Below, piece by piece: positions 54,533 through 63,289 of a DNA stretch of 64,000 nt. The stretch is from Mucilaginibacter sp. SMC90 (GTDB lineage Bacteria; Bacteroidota; Bacteroidia; Sphingobacteriales; Sphingobacteriaceae), in NCBI RefSeq assembly GCF_022811725.1, contig NZ_CP094527.1, forward strand, positions 5,208,001 to 5,272,000. The letters are read 5' to 3'. Each line of letters starts with the position of its first letter. Within the stretch, counting starts at the first letter, position 1. The notes under the pieces are model-generated. The model worked only from the letters and a program-made list of their open reading frames with translations, was not told where the DNA came from and did not search any database. Position numbers and translations under genes: made by a program.

Positions 54533-56152
54533 TTACTCTACGCTTACGGTGTTTTTTGGTTTAGCTGGTTTTGGTGCTATTGGTTGTTTTACTTGCAATT
54601 GATCACGCTGCGCCTGCTCCTGATCGCGCTTAGCTTGTACCAAGTCTCTTTCGGCCTGTTCCTGGTCAATTTTAGCCTGCGCCTGATCACGCATGGCTTG
54701 CTCTTGGTCGCGGCGGGCCTGCTCCTGGTCGCGACGTGCCTGATCCTGATCTGCTTTGGCATGTTGCTGATCACGTGTAGCCTGTTCCTGGTCACGGCGG
54801 GCTTGTTCCTGTTCGGGGTTGGGCTTTGTGTTATTGGCTACTGTCTGCTGATTTTCCTGTTCGGCCCACCGCTTTGCGGCTAATGCGTAGCGCTCCAGTT
54901 GCTCCCGTGGAGACAAAGGTTCGGCGTTAGCCATAACCACATTTTCAATAGGACGAACGGGCTTCTGTACATCAGCAATGTATCTGCGTTTTGAACGTTT
55001 GGGCCTGTCAGTTTGCTTAGCAATTACTACTACTTGCGTACCCTCAGGTTGCACAACCCGTTGTTCCTGCTTATATACATGAGCACTGCCACTTTCCGGG
55101 TAATTAACTTTCCTGATCTGGGCAATAGCGGCAGTAGCTATAATTACCGAAAGGACAATAACCCCACCTATTAAAAATGCCCGCTCGCCCGAAGTTACCG
55201 TTTTGTTTTTATTGCCGAGGATACGGCTTACCCTTTGCAGCAATTGGTTCTTTTTACCGGGAAAAGCAACAGCATAATTTGCGCCATAAAGTGAATATTC
55301 TTTAAAACTGATGAGGGCATCTATAAACTCCCGCTTATTTTTTGTTTGGGCGAGGGCGATATCATCACAGCAGTTTTCCCGCTCATCGCGCAGCAGGGCC
55401 GAGATCCATAATAAACCGGGATTAAAGAAAAACACCGTTTCTGCAATGGTTTGTAAAAAGTTAACCATGTAATCGTGCCTGCGGATATGGGCAAGTTCAT
55501 GCAGCAATACAGCCTCAACCTGCTCAGGCGGCAACCCGGCCAACAGACCTATCGGGATCAGGATAACCGGTTTAAGATGACCAATAACCATAGGCATTTT
55601 TACATAACCCGATTCCAACAGCCTCACAGCCCGCTTTAATTGCAGCTTTTTGCAAAGCAGTTCAACCCTGTTTTTCCAATAATCACTCGGCTCCGATACC
55701 TGCCTGTATTTAGCAGTGTGGATAAACATGAGCCCGCGCATCATCCGCACCGAGCGGAACAGGAAAAACACAAGCCACAACAATACAACCATAGGAGCAT
55801 TGGCAGTAAAATATCCAACACAAGTATTGGCGAAAGCCCGGACCCCATCGGCATTAAAGCTGAATAAAGCCGATGCCCTTCCACCAATGGCGTTACCAAA
55901 CTGTACCATACTTTGCTGCGGCGGTTTGTTCCACTCCCAGGCGAAAGTGAGCGCGCAGACCCCAATAAATAATAAAAACTGTACAAGTACCAGGTTGTAC
56001 CTTACTGCCGCACTTGTTTTTTTGGTAAGGAGCATTACCATTGCGCTGATAACTGCCAGCAACATCCCCTGCCATAATGAATGGATCAGCATCCAGCTAA
56101 AAGCCTGTATCAGGCTATGGGAAATGGTGTTGGTGTTAAGGAGCAGGTACAT
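54533..56152 (-). CDS. BlaR1/M56 family membrane metallopeptidase with heptad-repeat tail
   Basis: The product has 539 residues. Transmembrane segments lie near 22-42, 55-72, 118-134 and 324-345. The M56 zinc site is LLHELAHIRRHDY (H218, E219, H222), and the distal ligand is a Glu in RDERENCCDD (256-263). In classical BlaR1 the C-terminal part is a penicillin-binding sensor; here it is a 190-residue tail: a linker, then about ten heptads (447-520) such as QEQARRD and QEQAMRD, nearly the same as in the secreted protein at 51939. The tail should face the periplasm. The gene starts 15 nt after blaI, so it probably cleaves or inactivates BlaI upon a signal that reaches this tail. Confidence 0.82.
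   Translation of the reverse strand: MYLLLNTNTISHSLIQAFSWMLIHSLWQGMLLAVISAMVMLLTKKTSAAVRYNLVLVQFLLFIGVCALTFAWEWNKPPQQSMVQFGNAIGGRASALFSFNADGVRAFANTCVGYFTANAPMVVLLWLVFFLFRSVRMMRGLMFIHTAKYRQVSEPSDYWKNRVELLCKKLQLKRAVRLLESGYVKMPMVIGHLKPVILIPIGLLAGLPPEQVEAVLLHELAHIRRHDYMVNFLQTIAETVFFFNPGLLWISALLRDERENCCDDIALAQTKNKREFIDALISFKEYSLYGANYAVAFPGKKNQLLQRVSRILGNKNKTVTSGERAFLIGGVIVLSVIIATAAIAQIRKVNYPESGSAHVYKQEQRVVQPEGTQVVVIAKQTDRPKRSKRRYIADVQKPVRPIENVVMANAEPLSPREQLERYALAAKRWAEQENQQTVANNTKPNPEQEQARRDQEQATRDQQHAKADQDQARRDQEQARRDQEQAMRDQAQAKIDQEQAERDLVQAKRDQEQAQRDQLQVKQPIAPKPAKPKNTVSVE
54593..54814 (-). repeat. 21-nt repeats encoding the BlaR1-like heptad tail
   Basis: This array encodes about ten heptads. 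It shares motifs such as CCTGCTCCTGATCGCG-type units and the peptide QQHAK with the array at 52173-52487, which suggests a common origin. Confidence 0.8.
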
Positions 56153-56167
56153 ATCTGTAAGGTTTAA

Positions 56168-56569
56168 TTATTTATCATCCATGTTTTTGAGCAGCTCTTT
56201 TATTTTTTTGAGTTCTTCGGCCGATGTTTTATCGTTACCCAACAGGGCCACCATTAAATCACTCGGCGAACCATTGTACATCGAATCAACAAAGCGCCCG
56301 AGCATATTCCCCTTCACCTTGCTTTCTTCAACCACAGCGCTGTAAATGTGCTTCATATTGGTTTCGTCGCGTTCAAGCATCCCCTTCTCCTTCATTACCT
56401 GCATCAGCTTAAGGGTACTGGTATAAATTACCGCCTCCTTTTGCTCGTTAAGCTTATCGTGCACAAATCTCACCGTCGACGGCCCGTACTGCCACAGCAC
56501 CTGCAAAACATCCATTTCGGTTTTGGTGGGCGTTAAATCAGCAGTAGTATCCTTTTTAAACAAACTCAT
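56168..56569 (-). CDS. BlaI/MecI family transcriptional repressor
   Basis: The product has 133 residues. The winged HTH (LTPTKTEMDVLQVLWQYGPST, IYTSTLKLMQVMKEKGML) and the C-terminal dimerisation helices match BlaI/MecI. The BlaR1-like gene follows after 15 nt. It should repress its own operon until proteolytically inactivated. A 10-bp palindrome AACGTACGTT at 56591-56600 lies 22 nt upstream and is a weak operator candidate. Confidence 0.88.
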   Translation of the reverse strand: MSLFKKDTTADLTPTKTEMDVLQVLWQYGPSTVRFVHDKLNEQKEAVIYTSTLKLMQVMKEKGMLERDETNMKHIYSAVVEESKVKGNMLGRFVDSMYNGSPSDLMVALLGNDKTSAEELKKIKELLKNMDDK

Positions 56570-56647
56570 AAACCAAAGGTATGTATTAAAAACGTACGTT
56601 GCAATAGCTAAGTTATTTTTATTGAAAAAATTTTCGCCTGTAACAAA

Positions 56648-56675
56648 GCAACCACCCTAATATTAAGGTGGTTGC
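56648..56675 (-). terminator. Terminator of the PAP2 gene
   Basis: GCAACCACC pairs with GGTGGTTGC across a short AT-rich loop; one inner pair is mismatched. It lies 26 nt after the PAP2 stop. No long T-run follows on the minus strand. Confidence 0.55.
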
Positions 56676-56701
56676 ACATTATAAATAATAAGATCAGTGT
56701 T

Positions 56702-57571
56702 TTAAAAACTCTTCGCAAAAGTCAATCCTACCCTTCCATCCTGGTAGGTGGGCAGCAATAAGGAGTTATTGTTTTTGCCATTTTCGTTGCCTCCGCGAAA
56801 CAGACTGTTGCGGATAAGCGGGTACAAATAGTATGCAGCCTTGGTAGACAGGATACCAAAACCTGCTCCTGCTATGATATCGCTAAACCAGTGTTTGTTG
56901 TTGTATACACGAAGTATAGCCGTAGTAGTTGCGAAAGCATATCCCACGCCTCCATACACAGGCGAACGGTCACCGTATTCCTGGGCCATAAATTCGGCAG
57001 AAACAAAGGCGTTACCGGTATGCCCTGACGGAAACGACATGTTATTTGACCCATCGGGACGCATACGGTGGGTGATTCGTTTCAAGCCAAAAGTAGTCCC
57101 GCTGAATATGGCTTCGGATAAAGCAAGCAACAGCGTACGGTCAATAAACGTGTTTTTACCGTGTACGCCTACTGCATTCAAGCCGTAAACCGAAATGATT
57201 GGCGCGTATTGCAGGTAATTATCAATACTGGTATGAAAACCGGGATGATCTTTCATCATATCATTCCTCACGTCATAATCAATATTACGGATAAACTTTA
57301 CCTTAAGCGATAATAAACCGTAAGTAATAAAAGCCGCCGGCGGTATGTACGACGGGATTTTACTTTGCAAATGCTTAACAGTATCCGGTAAAGTCAGGAT
57401 ATTCCTGGCAGAATCTTTTTGCAAAGAATCTTTCTTTACCGCATCTTTTTGTAATGTATCCTTAACCTGGGCATGAACAGGCAGCCAGAACGAGACTGCC
57501 AATAGCATCGAAATAAAATAAAACCTGAAATTTTGCAAAGAATCCCCCTTATTAAGCGCTGATAAACACAA
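56702..57571 (-). CDS. PAP2 family phosphatase, exported or membrane
   Basis: The product has 289 residues from the ATG at 57571; an in-frame TTG near 57538 would begin directly at the signal peptide (NFRFYFISMLLAVSFWLPVHAQ shortened: LLAVSFWLPVHAQ). The three PAP2 motifs are present: KRITHRMRP (KxxxxxxRP), PSGHT and RVYNNKHWFSD (RxxxxxHxxxD). It therefore removes phosphate from lipid or isoprenoid phosphates. The stretch QKDAVKKDSLQKDSA is a charged linker after the signal. The gene is divergent from GH39. Confidence 0.8.
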   Translation of the reverse strand: MCLSALNKGDSLQNFRFYFISMLLAVSFWLPVHAQVKDTLQKDAVKKDSLQKDSARNILTLPDTVKHLQSKIPSYIPPAAFITYGLLSLKVKFIRNIDYDVRNDMMKDHPGFHTSIDNYLQYAPIISVYGLNAVGVHGKNTFIDRTLLLALSEAIFSGTTFGLKRITHRMRPDGSNNMSFPSGHTGNAFVSAEFMAQEYGDRSPVYGGVGYAFATTTAILRVYNNKHWFSDIIAGAGFGILSTKAAYYLYPLIRNSLFRGGNENGKNNNSLLLPTYQDGRVGLTFAKSF

Positions 57572-57692
57572 TTATACAATTCAATTCTGTAGAATTCCTG
57601 AAGCGCGTAAACAATAAATTAACACGGTGTTAACGTAAATTATATCCTTTATGTTGTATTGGCTTTCAAATTGATATAAGTTGCTAATTTTC

Positions 57693-57724
57693 ATTTTAAT
57701 TGTCCTTTTAACAATAAATAAAAT
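57693..57724. promoter_or_regulatory. Palindromic element upstream of GH39, shared with the PLC upstream region
   Basis: The 32-nt element (ATTTTAATTGTCC, short middle, TAACAATAAATAAAAT) matches 28 of 32 bases with 47282-47313. It ends 46 nt before the GH39 start. Its left end CATTTTAATTG is the exact reverse complement of 7600-7610 inside the fucose operator. Confidence 0.45.
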
Positions 57725-57770
57725 TACTTATGTTTGATTTTCCATTCCAATAAACCACCAAACTACCTGA

Positions 57771-59447
57771 ATGAAGATCCTCAAACTTATTCCCTGTTTA
57801 TTACTGTTTGTCAGTGCCCGTATTTTTGCCCAGGAACAGGCTCATATCAATATTAACCTGAATGACAAAGTTGGCGATATGTACCCCTTTTGGGCATGGT
57901 TTGGGCATGATGAACCCAACTACACCTATATGAAGGATGGCCGCAAACTTCTTTCAGAACTGGCTGCTTTAAGCCCCGTACCTGTTAGGATGCGGGTTCA
58001 TAACCTGCTTACCAGCGGCGATGGTACCGCGGCCCTTAAATGGGGTTCAACCAATGCTTACACCGAAGATGCCAATGGCAATCCTGTTTACGACTGGCAT
58101 TTAGTTGATAGTATTTTTGATTCTTATATTAAACGGGGAATGAAACCTTATCCTCAAATAGGTTTCATGCCCGAAGCTTTATCAACTCATCCCAAACCTT
58201 ACCGCCATTATTGGAAACCCGGCGATAATTATGATGATGTTTATACCGGCTGGGCATATCCCCCTAAGGATTATAACAAATGGGAAGAACTTGTTTACCA
58301 GTGGGTGAAACATTGTGTGCAGCGTTACGGCCAGCCAGAAGTTGAAAGCTGGTATTGGGAAGTTTGGAACGAACCCAACATTGGCTATTGGAAAGGCACC
58401 AGGCAGGAGTTTTTTAAATTATATGACTACGCTGCCCAGGGCGTAAAACGGGCTTTACCTACGGCGCATGTAGGCGGACCGGAAGTTGCGGGCGGCTCAA
58501 GCCCGGGCGGAATGAAATTTTTAAATGCCTTTATCAAACATTGCATTGCTGATACCAACTACGCTACAGGCAAAATAGGTTCGCCGGTTGATGTGATCTC
58601 GTTTCATGCCAAAGGGCAGCCTACGCTGGTTAATGGTAAGGTACGTATGAATATGGCCCCGCAGATCCGTGATATCAGGGAAGGTTTTAAAATTGTGGCC
58701 TCATATCCCGAAACTAAAAATACGCCGATAGTTATAGGCGAGTCTGACCCGGAAGGTTGCGCGGCCTGCGGCATGGCTACCAACCCATCAAACGCTTACC
58801 GTAACGGCACCATGTATTCAAGTTATACTGCGGCTTCCATAGCACGCGAATACCAATTGGCCGATTCATTGGGCGTAAACTTTATGGGCTCGGTATCATG
58901 GTCGTTTGAGTTTGAAAACCAGCCCTGGTTTTATGGCTTCCGCGATTTAGCAACCAACGGCGTTGATAAACCGGTTCTTAATGTTTTCAGAATGCTGGGA
59001 ATGATGAAAGGCAAACGCCTGAAAGTAAATGGCGACCAAATGTACCCGCTTAAAACCGTAGCCGATTCAAGCATCAGGGGTAATACAGATATCGGTGCGC
59101 TGGCTTCTGTTGATAAAAAGGAAATGACCGTACTGCTATGGAACTACCATGACGATGATCTGCATGACGCCGGAAAGACTGTAAACATCAGGATAGAACA
59201 CCTGCCGCCTACTTTCATCAAACTAACCCAATATCGTATTGATGACGAGCATAGCAATGCATACGAGGTATGGAAAAAGATGGGATCGCCGCAAAATCCT
59301 ACGGCTGCTCAAATTAAGACACTTGAAAAAGCCGGCCAATTGCAACAATTTGGAAAACCTGTTACGCTGATGGCAAAGTCAGGTTTATCCGGAGCTGTAG
59401 TATCATTGCCACGACAGGGGGTAGCTCTTTTAAAATTCAGCTGGTAA
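57771..59447 (+). CDS. GH39 family glycosidase, probable beta-xylosidase
   Basis: The product has 558 residues with a signal peptide ending FAQ (about 1-20). In the clan GH-A barrel, E201 in YWEVWNEPN is the acid/base and E324 in IVIGESDPEG the nucleophile. A C-terminal beta-domain follows (EMTVLLWNYHDDDLHD, IRIEHLPPTF). The family includes beta-xylosidases and alpha-L-iduronidases; secreted bacterial members are mostly xylosidases. No SusC/SusD pair is adjacent. A palindromic element shared with the phospholipase C region is upstream. Confidence 0.83.
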   Translation: MKILKLIPCLLLFVSARIFAQEQAHININLNDKVGDMYPFWAWFGHDEPNYTYMKDGRKLLSELAALSPVPVRMRVHNLLTSGDGTAALKWGSTNAYTEDANGNPVYDWHLVDSIFDSYIKRGMKPYPQIGFMPEALSTHPKPYRHYWKPGDNYDDVYTGWAYPPKDYNKWEELVYQWVKHCVQRYGQPEVESWYWEVWNEPNIGYWKGTRQEFFKLYDYAAQGVKRALPTAHVGGPEVAGGSSPGGMKFLNAFIKHCIADTNYATGKIGSPVDVISFHAKGQPTLVNGKVRMNMAPQIRDIREGFKIVASYPETKNTPIVIGESDPEGCAACGMATNPSNAYRNGTMYSSYTAASIAREYQLADSLGVNFMGSVSWSFEFENQPWFYGFRDLATNGVDKPVLNVFRMLGMMKGKRLKVNGDQMYPLKTVADSSIRGNTDIGALASVDKKEMTVLLWNYHDDDLHDAGKTVNIRIEHLPPTFIKLTQYRIDDEHSNAYEVWKKMGSPQNPTAAQIKTLEKAGQLQQFGKPVTLMAKSGLSGAVVSLPRQGVALLKFSW

Positions 59448-59453
59448 CTTAAG

Positions 59454-59723
59454 TTACCAGCCACTTGTTAAATAAAAGTCGTTCCATCCTGCATAGCCAC
59501 AATAAATGGCCAAAACATTGAGTGTGTAAGCAGATGGGTTGAATTTGCCCGGGATTATATCGAAAGCCCGATTAAGGGCGTAGGTACTAATTTCATGTCC
59601 TGTTTTTTTAACAATTATTTTTTTTAGCGTATCTGCATCAAACAACTCCTTGTTCAGGTTTGCATAGTTAAGCACACTGCTTTTGAGCATTTCAAAGCAG
59701 GCATCAGAAAATGGTTTAATCAA
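59454..59723 (-). CDS. Stand-alone copy of the STAND protein's N-terminal module
   Basis: The product has 89 residues. KTGHEISTYALNRAFD, KFNPSAYTLNVLAIYCGY and GWNDFY align with the first 85 residues of the NTPase at 4079-6670 (shared IS..xxL.R.F, KF.PS, T.N.LA, CGY.GW). The family is unknown to me; the helical pattern resembles a small HTH or adaptor domain. It lies 151 nt downstream of the VWA gene on the same strand, so it may belong to that transcript, and it converges with GH39 at 6 nt. Confidence 0.6.
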   Translation of the reverse strand: MIKPFSDACFEMLKSSVLNYANLNKELFDADTLKKIIVKKTGHEISTYALNRAFDIIPGKFNPSAYTLNVLAIYCGYAGWNDFYLTSGW

Positions 59724-59874
59724 TTTTAGTTAAAACTATATGTTAAATAAGGCGAAGAGAAATAAGTATCGGCACAAAACAATTTTAAGGTGTAAAAATC
59801 ACAATTAATTTTCAAACCGGCAATATCGTGTGTCGATGAATCGGTAATTTGTATCGATAAGCTGGCCTTCTTAC

Positions 59875-61017
59875 TTACTTTTTCAAAACAAGATCTTCCT
59901 TAGCCGCCCAAAGGCCCACGTCTTGCTTAGTAAGCGCCGCAGCCATAAGATCAGGAAACTTATCTGGGGTACAGGCAAAAACCGGCACGCCCATATCTGC
60001 CAAAAACTGGGCATTCCGATGATCATACGATGGCGAACCATCATCGTTCAGAGCCAACAGTACTATCAATTGCACACCTGCCGCAACCAGTTCAACAGCA
60101 CGGCGGCGCATTTCGGTTACGTTACCACCTTCGTAAAGATCGGTGATGAGCACCAATACAGTATCAGTAGGCCGTGTAGCTATTTGCTGGCAATAGGTTA
60201 ATGCCGCATTGATATCGGTGCCACCACCCAACTGCACGCCAAACAATAATTCAACCGGGTCGGTTAGTTCTTCAGTCAGATCCGCAACGGCTGTATCAAA
60301 TACCACCATTTTAGTTTTGATGGCAGGGATAGATGCCATAACACTCCCAAAAATACCCGAATAAACCACCGACGAGCCCATGGAGCCGCTTTGATCCAAA
60401 CACAGGATAACATCTTTTAACGAAGATCGTTTACGCCCATAGCCGATCCTTGTTTCGGGGATAATAGTTTGGTATTCGGGTTGATAATGTTTAAGGTTTT
60501 TGAGGATAGTTGCCCCCCAGTTTATTTCGTTATGGCGTGGCCTTGTGTTACGGATGCTACGGCTTAAGCTACCGGTAATGGCTTGCCGGGTAGGCTCTGC
60601 GAGTTTTTTGATCAGCTGATCAACCACCTTGCGTACTACCTGCCTGGCCGTATCCTTTGTTTTATCAGGAATAACGCGGCTCAGGGTCATTAACGTTGCC
60701 ACCAGGTGAACATCGGGCTCAACGTTTTCCAGCATCTCCTTTTCAAACAACATCTGGGTTAGGTTAAGCCTTTTTAAGGCATCCTGCTGCATTACCTGCA
60801 CCACGCTTGAAGGAAAAAACGTTCGGATATCGCCCAGCCAGCGGCTTACATTTGGCGATGAAGCACCAAGGCTGCCGGTGCGATCATTATCATACAATGC
60901 TTCAAGTGTACGGTCAACTTTCAGGTCTGCTTCATCAAGGCTAAATTCGGTGCCTTCATTTTGGTTGCCGCCCAGTATTAACCGCCATTTTCGCAGGTGT
61001 TCCGGTTCAATTTCCAT
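59875..61017 (-). CDS. VWA domain protein of a MoxR/DUF5682 set
   Basis: The product has 380 residues. The N-terminal 190 residues are helical and rich in charge. The VWA domain (about 200-370) has a complete MIDAS: DQSGSMGSS (D208, S210, S212), the Thr in GGGTDINAAL and the Asp in LITDLYEGG. Such proteins work with MoxR AAA+ ATPases, probably as metal-dependent adaptors or chaperone partners. It overlaps the DUF5682 gene by 11 nt, so translation is coupled. Confidence 0.85.
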   Translation of the reverse strand: MEIEPEHLRKWRLILGGNQNEGTEFSLDEADLKVDRTLEALYDNDRTGSLGASSPNVSRWLGDIRTFFPSSVVQVMQQDALKRLNLTQMLFEKEMLENVEPDVHLVATLMTLSRVIPDKTKDTARQVVRKVVDQLIKKLAEPTRQAITGSLSRSIRNTRPRHNEINWGATILKNLKHYQPEYQTIIPETRIGYGRKRSSLKDVILCLDQSGSMGSSVVYSGIFGSVMASIPAIKTKMVVFDTAVADLTEELTDPVELLFGVQLGGGTDINAALTYCQQIATRPTDTVLVLITDLYEGGNVTEMRRRAVELVAAGVQLIVLLALNDDGSPSYDHRNAQFLADMGVPVFACTPDKFPDLMAAALTKQDVGLWAAKEDLVLKK

Positions 61018-63271
61018 TTGTTTCGATTGTATTTATGGTTAAACCCAATAATTGCATGATAACCGGTAGTCCTTGTTTGGCCCGCTCAGGGTCAAAATTT
61101 GCGCTGATGTTGGTATGCTGATGCCCCGTTCCTCCGCCCGAACGGGCCTTTTCGCCAAGCTTTCGTCTTTCGGGATTGGTAAAGTTGGCAAACGTACGGC
61201 GCAGTAAGGGTAACACCTGCATAAAAATATCATCGGCGAGGCCGGCTACCCAGTTGTCTATCACCTGCCAAAGGTCCTGATCAAGCAGCAGCAAGGTACC
61301 ACTACCCTTCAAAAAGCCTTCGAGCCAGGCCGCGGCAATAACCGGTGCAGTAGCCGACGACATAGCGAAACTGAAATATTGCATCAGTTGATCGCCCTCC
61401 AGTTGCCTGGCATCGTGCAGCAAGCGGGTGCTGTACCCGCCAATCACCGGTGAGGTGCTTTTATTGGCTGCTATGGTTATTAATGTTTGCTGCCACATGG
61501 TAGTGATCTCCGCATCCTGCAAAAGATTAATACCGTCGTTCAATTTAAAAAACAGCTCCAGCAGTTTTTGTGAGGCATCTTCATCAATGGCTATGCAGGC
61601 ATTTGGTAAACTGATACAAACCCGGGTAATAATGCTGTTGATAATGCTGAGCACCAGCTCGGCATCTGTTTTACGCACGTTACCATACCTCGCCACGGTT
61701 ATCAAACCCGGTATCACCTCCATCAGTTCAATAACATCGGCAGATGCAGCAGCTAAATTATTAAGCCGGCTGATCAATGTCTCAATAGCGCCGGGCAGTT
61801 CGGCGGGGATAGTTTTTTCAAGCAGATCGCCTATCGCTTTCAGTTCTTTGGCTTCCGTTGCCTGGCTAATTACGCTGCTGGCGGCCGCCTCGGCTACTGT
61901 ATTGCCTAAATTGCCGCGCTCAACAATCTCAACCGAATAACCGGGATCCCATTGCAACCGCCATTGTTCTTTAAACGTTCCCTTACCTGTAGTATATTGC
62001 TGCCTGCCCCAGTTGATGCCCAGCAATTGCAGGCGGTGCAGGAAAATGCTCCTGTCCAGGTCAGTATCTTTCCTAAGATCGAGCGTGTAATCTTTATAAT
62101 CGGCCGTGGCGGGCAGTCTTAGCTTTTTTTGTTGTTTTTCAATATCGAGCTGTAGCGGCGGTTTGGGAATTTCAACAGGCACCTCCCCTATCTGGTGACC
62201 AACTATCAGTTCATCCTGTACCAGCTTCAGCAAAATACTTTCGCCATTACAAAGCACACTCAGCGTTGCCTCGTTTAGCTCTTCCAAACCTACTTTGGGC
62301 AATCCGCGTAATGATGCCAGTGCACCAGCCAGCCTTACCGCTTCAATGATATGGGCAACAGAAGTATCCACCTGCTGCTTGCGGAACAATTGCGCTACAT
62401 TGGCCATCCATAAAGTACCATCATCATGCGGGTGGTGCCAAATATGGTTGTACCAGCCCGGCGAGTTGATCCCCGCACCATACCCGCTATAAAAACTCAA
62501 CCGGCTAAATGTCCAGGGGATCCAGGTGCATTCCGTTTTTACTTTGGGTAGGCCTTTTAACAACTCGTTATCATCCTTTTGCGATGATTTGCCTTGCAAC
62601 GCAGGTGCATGCCACGCACCGCAGATCACCGCTATGGTGTGAAACATTTCCTTTTCGGCCTGGCGGATGGTGCGGCGCATATAGGCCTCGCGCATCTGTT
62701 CAAGCTTTTTATCTTTTTGGGGAAGGCTCTCGCGTAGCGCCTGCATAGCTTCGGCTACGGCATCGAAAACCTCATCGTTATTGTTGCGGTATTCAAAAGT
62801 ATGCTCCCACCATTTTTCATCATCGGCAAAACCGGCAGCATCAGAGAGATAACTTATCGGGCTTTTGTATAGTTGCTCAAGGCTTTGCCCCTCGTTATTG
62901 ATATGATCGTTATCTGGTTCATCTTCCTGCTTAATAACCTTATGCTCCCTTTCAACCTGCATTTGGTTACCGGCAGGCAGATCCATAAAACGCACATGGA
63001 TGTTTTGCCTGCGGGCATAAAGGATGGCCTGCCATTCGGGCGAGAAATCAGCAAAAGGATAAAACACCGAGCGTTGCGGATCATCGGGCTGATAGCAAAG
63101 CAAAGCTACAGGCGGCTTCAACCCTTCGTTGCTTACCCACTGTAGCATGGCATCAGCCTCCGGCGGACCTTCAACCAAAACAATATCGGGCTTAACCGTT
63201 TCCAGGAAAGCTTTCACATTACGCGCCGAACCCGGCCCGTGATGCCTTATGCCTAAAATATGTACTGCCAT
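61007..63271 (-). CDS. DUF5682 family protein
   Basis: The product has 754 residues and no signal peptide. The N-terminal motifs IRHHGPGSARN and VLVEGPPEADAML, and later VICGAWHAPAL, resemble the TraB/ChaN/TIKI-type fold in which clustered His/Glu residues bind a metal or heme; that comparison is my inference. The C-terminal two-thirds look helical. It lies 18 nt after the MoxR-type gene and overlaps the VWA gene, so the three form one operon. The biochemical role of the family is not established as far as I know. Confidence 0.75.
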   Translation of the reverse strand: MAVHILGIRHHGPGSARNVKAFLETVKPDIVLVEGPPEADAMLQWVSNEGLKPPVALLCYQPDDPQRSVFYPFADFSPEWQAILYARRQNIHVRFMDLPAGNQMQVEREHKVIKQEDEPDNDHINNEGQSLEQLYKSPISYLSDAAGFADDEKWWEHTFEYRNNNDEVFDAVAEAMQALRESLPQKDKKLEQMREAYMRRTIRQAEKEMFHTIAVICGAWHAPALQGKSSQKDDNELLKGLPKVKTECTWIPWTFSRLSFYSGYGAGINSPGWYNHIWHHPHDDGTLWMANVAQLFRKQQVDTSVAHIIEAVRLAGALASLRGLPKVGLEELNEATLSVLCNGESILLKLVQDELIVGHQIGEVPVEIPKPPLQLDIEKQQKKLRLPATADYKDYTLDLRKDTDLDRSIFLHRLQLLGINWGRQQYTTGKGTFKEQWRLQWDPGYSVEIVERGNLGNTVAEAAASSVISQATEAKELKAIGDLLEKTIPAELPGAIETLISRLNNLAAASADVIELMEVIPGLITVARYGNVRKTDAELVLSIINSIITRVCISLPNACIAIDEDASQKLLELFFKLNDGINLLQDAEITTMWQQTLITIAANKSTSPVIGGYSTRLLHDARQLEGDQLMQYFSFAMSSATAPVIAAAWLEGFLKGSGTLLLLDQDLWQVIDNWVAGLADDIFMQVLPLLRRTFANFTNPERRKLGEKARSGGGTGHQHTNISANFDPERAKQGLPVIMQLLGLTINTIETNGN

Positions 63272-63289
63272 TGGCTTAAGGTTGTTTGA

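Noticed and set aside
52173..54814. Regular 21-nt DNA repeats that might suggest a CRISPR or minisatellite
   Set aside because: The period equals seven codons in frame, there are no unique spacers, and the repeats encode conserved heptads in two proteins.
56591..56600. AACGTACGTT palindrome as a definite BlaI operator
   Set aside because: It is only 10 bp, no second copy is near the other genes of the cassette, and it does not carry the TACA/TGTA pattern known for BlaI. I kept it only as a weak candidate in the blaI entry.
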